Below, one piece after another: positions 57,017-64,000 of a DNA stretch of 64,000 nucleotides (position 1 is the first letter of the stretch; each line of letters begins with the position of its first letter). Source of the DNA: Dactylorhiza incarnata. Its lineage: Eukaryota; Streptophyta; Magnoliopsida; Asparagales; Orchidaceae. Both the position numbers and the translations under genes were made by a program. Where the stretch lies: assembly GCA_033032865.1 (NCBI GenBank), contig JAWHQI010000009.1, positions 13,348,001-13,412,000 on the forward strand, read 5' to 3'. The notes under the pieces were generated by a model. It ran no database searches, had not been told where the DNA came from, and was given only the letters and a program-made list of their open reading frames with translations.

Positions 57017-58625
57017 TGAAAGTGCACAGTGTGCCTCTGAGTATTCTCTAGAGGGGGGTGAATAGAGTTTTAAATATTTTTATCCTATTTATGCACACAC
57101 AATAAAAACACTATGTGATTATGCAACCAGCAATACTAAAGACAGAATAAAGTATAAGTAAAATGCTGGAAATATAAAGCACAGAAAAACTAAAATATGG
57201 ACAACACAAAAAATCACACACAAAGACACAAGAATTTTATAGAATTTCCCCAAAATGTGGGTACTCCTCTCTTCTACCTCCCTGGTAGGATTGCACAACA
57301 TGTGCCTGAGTCTTTTGATAAGGAGACTCTTAGAACCACTAAGTCTTTTGAGAAGGAGACTCTTAGAACCACTGAGTCTTTTGATAAGGATACTCTTAGA
57401 ACCACTGAGTCTTTTGATAAGGAGGCTCTTAGAACCACTGAATCCTTTGGAAGTGGGATTAATAAAACTCTTTACAGTTGAAGGAAAATGTGAGAAGAAA
57501 GGAAGAAGAAGATAGAATTTTGTGTTTCGGAATTCTTTAGAAGCACTAATGATGCTTCTGTCTTTCATAGGATCTGAAATGATGAACCCTTGCTTATGAT
57601 TGTGATGATTGCAAGGGTTATTTGACTTGATCCTTTTCTGTAAGTACTTCTTGTAAACAACAGCTGTTGTAAGATGAAGAAGAAGAAGAAGCAGCTGTTA
57701 TCTTTTCACTGTGATGAAAGAAGACTTGTTCTTGTCTTAGGATTTGAGGAGGAAGAAGATGAACACCCTATTCCACAGACAAGAATAATAATCAATACCC
57801 TATCTTTCTTCTCCCCTTCAGCATACTTATTCTGTATGGTTGGGATTTCAAATCCTTTCTTGTTTTGGGCTGTCCTGATAAGGAATTCTTTTGGACACAT
57901 AATTTTCCTTTCTTCTTTTGTTCCTGACCCGTCCATCAATTTTGAATATCTTCCAAGAATGATTTTGTTGTGTCCTGAAAAGCTCCATTCCATTCTTAGC
58001 AATAAACGAGTCGTTGAAGAACTGTCTCTAGCCTTGTGGTCCTTCTAAAATGGTCTGAAAAGGATACTAGAAAAAGCTTCCTTTTCTGACTGTATTCGAC
58101 GCTGCGTCGACTTCATCATTCTTCATATCGATGCACCTCTGAGTTCATATAAAAGTAGCTTCGAATCCCTTCTTAGCTCTGGCTAAACTCAGATGTTGAC
58201 ATTACGTCGATTCCTTATCGACGTATACGTCGAGTTTAAGACTTGGACTTGAGCTTTAATTTATGCGTCGAAGTTGAGTCGACTTCTTAGATGGCTTCGA
58301 CAAGCTCTTCCTTCTGCGTCGAGTCCATTTCGATGTTGCGTCGACTTGACTTATACTTCGATGGGTTGAATAAGTTGCTTGGACTACTAGTCAGAGTTGC
58401 GTCGACACCAAGTCAAAGTTGCATCGACTTTCATTCGATGCAATTCTTAACTTAACTTATTTTCTGATTGTCTTGACTTGGCCTTTACACTATAAGATGA
58501 GTGTGACAACCTAAGACATCGAATGAACAAATTACCCTTACTATAAAATGAGGGTAATACTCCTGGGAAGTAAAATCACCTATAGATAAATTGTTAAGTT
58601 AAATCAAAAGGAATTTTTCCCAACA
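57017..58625 (-). repeat. S5 5' LTR (1609 bp)
   Basis: Minus orientation TGTTGGGAAAAATTCC to CTTTCA. The GTCGA cluster is at 58089-58445, with many CGTCGA, GTCGAC and TCGATGCA sites. Four 22-nt hairpins are at 57308-57329, 57341-57362, 57374-57395 and 57407-57428, with arms GAGTCT/AGACTC or GAGTCT/AGGCTC (G-U kept), and an AATCC/GGATT unit follows. Right flank GATCC. Confidence 0.85.
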
Positions 58626-58694
58626 GATCCAAAATTTTCAAGTTAGGGTTTGTTTTGAGAAAGTTTGTTTTGCGTATTTTCTCTGCATAAAGAA

Positions 58695-59265
58695 ATGGAT
58701 TTATCTTCTAATGACATGATGAAGCCCCAACTACCTCACTTTGATGAAAAGAACTATCATAAATGGAGTGTGTTAATGAAGGTCTTGTATAAATCACAAG
58801 ATCTATGAAATCTCTTTGAAAATGGCATTGAAGAACCGGTGGATGTGAATGATCATAATGCTCAATAGATGAATGATCTGAAAAATCTGAGAAAGAAAGA
58901 TAAGAACGCACTCTACTCTATTCTTCAATCGGTTGATGAAGGTATCTTTGAGTGGATCTCTTCACTAATTTCGCCAAGGAGGCTTGGGATACTTTATACA
59001 CTGCATATAAAGGAGAAGACAAAGTGAAATTGTTGAGACTTAAAACCCTTAGATGTGACTTTGATCGGCTAAGGATGAAGGAGTTGGAATCGATTGAAGA
59101 ATTCTTTAATCGAGTTATTGCTCTTGTGAATCAAATGACTCTCAATGGTTAAAATGTTAGAAGTAAAACAGTGATAGAGAAAATTCTCAGATGTTTATCG
59201 AGGAAGTTTGAGAACATTGTGGTTACTATTGAGGAGTCAAAGAACTTATCTACTTTGTCCATTGA
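58695..59265 (+). pseudogene. C2: Ty1/copia gag fragment
   Basis: The ATG at 58695 starts MDLSSNDMMKPQLPHFDEKN and YHKWSVLMKVLYKSQ, a UBN2-type gag N-terminus. Further pieces are FAKEAWDTLYTAYKGEDKVK, RLKTLRCDFDRLRMKELESI and ILRCLSRKFENIVVTIEESK. In-frame stops at about 58806 and 58867, a frameshift near 58948 and a stop at 59150 break it. It ends where a gypsy-type LTR starts at 59266. It is related to Tnt1-type copia gag rather than to S3/S5. Confidence 0.75.
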
Positions 59266-59685
59266 TGTAACGCCCCTGGTTTTTGTTAATTATTTTGCGT
59301 GTCGTTGTGGCGTAAGGGCGTTACGTCAGCTCGTCAGGTTTAGTTTTGATCCTTAACTTAGTTAAAGTATGTAATTTAGATCGAGCGTGCGAGATTTCGC
59401 GTCGTTTCGAGTTGTAGAGAAGACTTTGAGTAACTATTGAGATTTTAGCTTCGGGAATTTCAATCTAAAGTTTGGCTCGTCAGAATTGAATTCTGACTTC
59501 GCCGTTGGATTCATAGCGCCGAATTTCAGTTTAGGGGCGAATTTTGTAGAAGTCCGAGGTGATTTAGTCGCCGTCGTAGTTTAAATAGTATGGGAGGTTA
59601 TTTATGTAATTATTGCATTTTTTATCCTTGCATGAATTCTTAGGCTGCATTCGACAAACTACAGGCTAGCTGCGTTCGACGAACT
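59266..59685 (+). repeat. G2: partial gypsy-type LTR
   Basis: It begins TGTAACGCCCCTGG, typical of Tekay/Del-like LTR starts, exactly where C2 gag homology ends; the preceding 5-mer is ATTGA. It is cut by C3 at 59686. Two TTCGAC(A/G)AAC motifs sit near its right end (59650, 59675). The rest of this element is not in the window. Confidence 0.5.
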
Positions 59686-60928
59686 TGTTAGGTTTTTCTA
59701 ATACCATTTCAAAATTGATAAAATAGCATATCACATATGCGCAGCGGAATAAATAACTAGAACAACCCAAAGAGTTAAGGAACTTGCGATTTTACTTATT
59801 CAAGAAATAAAGCAACATCCACGTCATAGTGCAGAAATTATACCTGAAGGGGATTTGAGTCAATACTCAAACCAAGGTGCTCCTCACTGAGTCTAGTAGA
59901 ACCAATCTTGAGTTACAAGAACCGAAATAGATCGGCCCCTCTACAGAGATTCACACAAGTGTCAGAGAACCTCGATGCCTTGTCGAACAAGGAATGAGTC
60001 GGAGAAGAAAAGTTCTCAGCATCCCCACAGACTGCTAGATCCGAGACAGGGGAGACGGCGACTGTCGGAAGAGGAGAGAAGCCCTAGCGGAACACTTCCG
60101 GCGCTGCTCTCTCAAACCACGAAATGGGTCGGTTACAAAATCTGTCTCGCACTTCCAACCCTAAGATCGTGATCTGCTTATATACCAAAGGCTGCGTTCG
60201 ACGAACTCAAGGAGATCTGCGTTCGATGAACTCAAGAGATCTACGTTCTACGAACTTAAGGGATCTGCATTCGATGAACTCAAGGAGATCTGCGTTTGAC
60301 AAACTCAAGAGATCTGCGTTCGACGAACTCAAGGAGATCTGCGTTCGACAAACTCAAGAGATCTGCGTTCGACGAACTCAAGGAGATCTGCGTTCGATGA
60401 ACTCAAGTGATCTGCGTTCGACGAACGCACTACACTATCCCTCTGTCGTCTCAGCGGTCGACGAACGCGCTACACTAGCCCTTTCCATCTCAGCGGTCAA
60501 CGAACGCGCTATAATAGCCCTTCCGTCTCAGCGGTCGACGAACGTGTTACAATAGCCCTTCCGTCTCAGCGGTCGACAAAGGCGCTACACTAGCCCGTTC
60601 CGTCTCAGCGGTCGACGAACGCGCTACGCTAGCCCGTTCCATCTCAGCGGTCGACGAACGCGCTACACTAACCCATTCCGTCTCAGTGGTCGACGAAGGC
60701 GCTACACTAGCCATTTCGTCTCAGCGGTCGATGAACGCGCTACACTAGCCATTTCATCTCAGTTCGATTAAAGTCGTGCAGGATGGCCTGGTTTCTCGTG
60801 AAATCACAAGATTTAATTTCTTCCTCCAATTTCTCCAAGCACTTATATGTGTGACCCTATAGGCTCATATTGCGTTGGCAGTAACACTAACTGTTGATTG
60901 CTTTGAGATCACCTCAGAAACTCCAACA
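59686..60928 (-). repeat. C3 3' LTR (1243 bp)
   Basis: Minus orientation TGTTGGAGTTTCTG to CCTAACA, with matching TGTTGG/CCTAACA ends and a polypurine tract (CAAGTGGGAGAC) directly upstream at 60929-60940. A TATA box TATATAAG lies at 60177-60184 (minus), immediately downstream of two tandem arrays (60186-60775). Flank GAACT at 59681-59685 may be the TSD; the partner is outside the window. Confidence 0.8.
60186..60775. repeat. C3 LTR TTCGACGAAC tandem arrays
   Basis: First array (60186-60430): about nine copies of a 25-29 bp unit with CTGCGTTCGACGAACTCAAG. Second array (60425-60775): about nine copies of a 38-40 bp unit with CGCTACACTAGCCC, TCTCAGCGGTCGACGAACG. The 143-codon open frame over them (60124-60555) is repeat-derived. 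Degenerate units show C-to-T and G-to-A changes. Confidence 0.9.
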
Positions 60929-61924
60929 GTCTCCCACTTGATCACAAAGTGTCAACAAAAGTCTCACAAACAATGAGCGGCATCTAGCAATACATCATTG
61001 CTACCCAAGCAATAAGAGTTAAAAACTCAACAAGCCTGTCATAACCAATGTATCAGTGTTGTCATGTCCTTTTGTCCTTTACATCCGGATAGAACTAGAG
61101 GCATGGACCGTGTCACCCTCATAATTGTTCAATCCTAGTTTCCTGATCTAGAATAGACTGACAAAAAAATGGTGGGCTCAATATCATATATTGACTCAAC
61201 CAAGCATGGCCTTGCATTTCTCAGTCTCATTCCATCAGGGGGCCCATGGATGTAACTCCTGTCATAAAGGAGGACAAATCTCATTTCTGCTCACACACAA
61301 ACATCCAAATGATTCGTAACATACCCAACAACCACCCTTATCGTCAACCTTTCTCAAGAGAAGACTTTAGATGGCATCAAAGTATGCTCTTCCTTACTTG
61401 ATGAATGCTGTGACTTCAAGTCAAAGGACCACAAACACCATTATCACTTGAGACCTACTTGTGACACGTTCATATAACAATCCACAAAGTATTTTCACGG
61501 TGGGTCTGTCCAGTACAACTTGTTCCTAACAAGTACCCATGTGATGACTTGATACCACAATATCAAGACCTGTGAGAACCGATCATCAGTCAACGTACAT
61601 ACTAGTCTTATGGTCTCATCCTCGCCCTAATTTCTAGGATGATACCTCGACTAGGGACCATTTAAGAATGAAGCTTCATTTAAACATAGGCCCTCACATT
61701 CAAGTCATATACTTGAATTTCTATGGAAGCAAACATTCTAAGGGCATTCGTTATGTTAATTAGTCTATCATATAGAAACAATTGACATAATAAAAGAACT
61801 TGCCATAAATGTAAAATGAAAAGCCATAGTACATATCACAATTCATCAAATGAATAAACAACCAACAAACATACAATCCACAAGGCTCCCACTAAAGACG
61901 ATTATTCAGGTATCTAATACCCAT
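60929..61924 (-). other. C3 3' untranslated region with polypurine tracts
   Basis: About 1 kb between the pol stop and the LTR without convincing coding sequence. A second purine tract, TTTAGTGGGAGCC, lies near 61884-61896, just after pol; the tract at 60929-60940 adjoins the LTR and is the functional candidate. Confidence 0.6.
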
Positions 61925-64000
61925 TTATCTAACATGACCATCATGCTTCGTTTGCGCAAGAGGCTTCGTCAGTGGATCCGCTATGTTTTCTTCAGTTGGT
62001 ACTCTACAAATGCTCACATCTCCTCGATCGACAATCTCTCGAATAAGATGGAACCACCGAAGTATGTGCTTGGAGCGCTAATGAGATCTAGGTTCCTTAA
62101 CTTGTGCAATAGCACCATTGTTGTCACGGTAGAGAACTACGGGATCAACAATGTTAGGAACTACATCTAGCTCGCTGATGAATTTCCTAATCCATACAGC
62201 CTCCTTCGCCGCATTTGCTACAGTGATATACTCGGCCTCAGTTGTAGAATCAGCAATTGTTTCTTGCTTGGAAATCTTCCAGCTTACAGCTCCTCCATTA
62301 AGGCAAAATACAAAACCTGATTGGGACTTTGAGTCGTCCCTATCAGTCTGGAAGCTAGCATCTGTGTAAACATTTACGACGAGCTCTTCCTCACCTCCAT
62401 ACACCAAGAATTCATCTTTAGTCCTTCTCAAGTACTTTAAGATATTCTTGACCGCAATCTAGTGACTCTCACTAGGATCAAACTGATATCTGCTAGTCAT
62501 GCTCAAAGCATAAGAGACATCGAGTCGAGTACATAACATTGCATACATGATTGATCCAATTGCCGAAGCATATGGAATCAACTTCATGCGGTCCTTATCT
62601 TCCAAAGATTTTGGACACTGGTCCTTAGAGAGACTCACACCATATGACATGGGTAAGAATCCTTTCTTGGACTCAAGCATGTTGAACTATTTCAACACCT
62701 TCTCAATGTATGTACTTTGGATCAAACCCAGCAACTTCTTCGATCTATCTCTATAGATCCTAATACCAAGTATGTAAGTTGCTTCACCCAAGTCCTTCAT
62801 AGAAAAGCAGTCCCCTAGCCTGTTCTTAACAGCTTGCAGGGTCGGAATGTCATTTTCGATTAATTGTATGTCATCCACATACAAAATCAGGAAAACGACA
62901 ATGCTCCCACTAATCCTCTTGTAAACACAAGGTTCATCCTCGTTCTTAATAAAGCCAAACTCTTTGATTTTCTCATCAAAACGAAGATTCCAACTTCGAG
63001 AAGCTTGTTTCAATCCATAAATGGATCGATTCAACTTGCATATTTTAGTGGCTTCATTTGGAGATACAAAACCCTCGGGTTGTGTCATATACACTTCCTC
63101 AAGGAGGTTTCCATTAAGGAAAGCCGTTTTGACATCCATTTACCAGATCTCGTAGTCATAATACGCAGCAATAACAAGTAGAATTCTGATGGACTTGACC
63201 TTGGCTACAGGGGAAAAGGTCTCATCATAGTTAATGCCATGAATTTGCCTGAAACCTTAGCCACCAGCCGACCTTTGAATGTCTTACATTCCCATCCATG
63301 TCGGTCTTCTTCTTGAAGACCCACTTGCACCCTATGGGTCGTACCCCTTCAGGTGGTTCCACCAAGGTCCAAACTTGGTTTGCATACATAGAGTCCATTT
63401 CAGATTTCATGGCCTCAAGCCACTTCTCGGAGTCAGGTCCACACATAGCCTTTTGATAGGTTGCAGGCTCATCATCATGATCCATAAGCAACACGTTACC
63501 TATTTGAGACACGAGAAATCCATATCTCTCAGGCTCAAATCTTGGTCTATCAGATCTACGCAGGACTTGTGTTTCTTGAGCAGGCTCTCTAGCTACAACA
63601 ACTTGTAGTCCTTGCTCAGGTTCTAAAATCGGTTCACTTATTGTTTGTGGTTCTTGAACTTCTTCAAGTTCCACCTTTGCAGTCTTTCTGGATAAGAACC
63701 CTTTCTCCAAAAAGACGGCAGTCCTTGCGACAAACACTTTGCCCTCGGATGGTAGGTAGAAGTAATACCTTTGGTTTCCCTAGGATATCCCACAAGATAA
63801 CACTTATCTGACTTGGGTTCCAGCTTGTCAGGCATTTGACGTCGCACGTATGCCTCACAACCCCAAATCTTAATAAAAGACATACTAGGATGCTTCCCTT
63901 CCCATATCTCATATGGTGTCTTTTGAACCGTTTTCGTTGGAGCACGATTTAATGTGAAAGCAGCAGTCTCTAAAGCAAATCCCCAAAAGGAAACGGGCAA
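61925..64000 (-). pseudogene. C3: Ty1/copia pol (integrase end, reverse transcriptase, RNase H), partial
   Basis: Running from beyond the window: integrase C-terminal part (FTLNRAPTKTVQKTPYEIWE, IKIWGCEAYVRRQMPDKLEP), the pre-RT linker with EPPEGVRPIGCKWVFKKKTD, reverse transcriptase with MDVKTAFLNGNLLEEVYM and the catalytic YVDD at 62870-62881, YGLKQASRSW, then RNase H (VYTDASFQTDRDDSKSQSGF, DSTTEAEYI) and a tail ADPLTKPL...HVR with stop at 61925-61927. Frame breaks near 63231, 63139, 62680 and 62450 make it a pseudogene in this copy. It belongs to a copia group distinct from S1-S5 and could be the same broad group as C1 or C2. Confidence 0.85.

Larger units (their letters stand above)
52304..58625 (-). 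mobile_element. S5: Sirevirus-like element with gag and ORF2, mismatched LTRs
   Basis: Minus order: 5' LTR 57017-58625, primer-binding site 57004-57014, gag 55060-56909, LTR-like leader 54302-54883, ORF2 52527-54301, polypurine tract 52304-52320, then the LTR at 50410-52303. Internal sequence is colinear with S3. The two LTRs share only short features and the flanks (GATCC at 58626-58630, AACTG/ACTGG before 50410) do not form a TSD, so the unit is probably a recombinant of two related elements or has lost its original 3' end. It lacks pol. Confidence 0.7.

Noticed and set aside
57308..57440. Direct repeats with regular spacing, superficially CRISPR-like
   Set aside because: The repeats are tandem hairpins in a plant LTR, the spacers are conserved rather than unique, and no cas genes are present. 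The same applies to 60186-60775.
60124..60555. 143-codon open frame with repeated RSTN/FDEL segments
   Set aside because: It is produced by the TTCGACGAACTC tandem array in the C3 LTR and has no domain or conserved frame.

Overview
This is a stretch of plant nuclear DNA, almost certainly from a flowering plant, made of layered LTR retrotransposons. I found no host gene, rRNA, tRNA, CRISPR array or bacterial operon. The evidence for a plant is Ty1/copia and Ty3/gypsy coding remnants of plant-specific lineages (Sirevirus-like gag with UBN2 and CCHC regions, Athila-type gag-pol), tRNA-iMet and tRNA-Asp primer-binding sites, and nested insertions with 5-bp target-site duplications (TSDs). The species cannot be named from the sequence.

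Layout, with names used throughout. 1-1005: fragment of a probable gypsy LTR (minus). 1006-4581: S1, decayed Sirevirus-like copia (minus), 5' LTR plus gag and the start of protease. 4582-6932: poorly explained, one weak gene-like remnant. 6933-8105: G1, gypsy integrase remnant. 8570-17331: S2, complete non-autonomous Sirevirus-like element (plus). 17332-about 21425: AT1, Athila-like tail and 3' LTR. About 21426-23199: C1, copia gag/protease remnant (minus). 23200-50289: S3, Sirevirus-like element (minus) whose 3' LTR is split by AT2 (24078-33615, a nearly intact Athila-type element) and whose interior holds S4 (34391-42801, relative of S2) and a GC-rich solo LTR (43542-44857). 50410-58625: S5, relative of S3 with mismatched LTRs. 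58695-59265: C2, copia gag fragment. 59266-59685: G2, gypsy LTR fragment. 59686-64000: C3, 3' part of a copia element (minus) running off the window.

Insertion order can be read from the nesting. AT2, S4 and the solo LTR are younger than S3, and S2 is younger than the sequence around it. AT2 is the only element with near-complete gag-pol coding; it carries two in-frame TAG codons. S2 and S4 keep only gag. S3 and S5 keep gag plus a second open reading frame (ORF2) in the position where some Sireviruses carry an env-like gene, and both lack pol. They would all depend on enzymes supplied by other elements.

The signals most worth a second look are non-coding. Arrays of small hairpins in the S1/S3/S5 LTRs have stems that differ while pairing is kept. 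S2 and S4 share structured internal blocks, including a duplicated hairpin with swapped stem sequence. CpG-containing palindromic motif arrays lie next to TATA boxes in the LTRs of otherwise unrelated families. ORF2 is conserved between S3 and S5 behind an LTR-like, GTCGA-rich leader ending in a splice-acceptor-like site.
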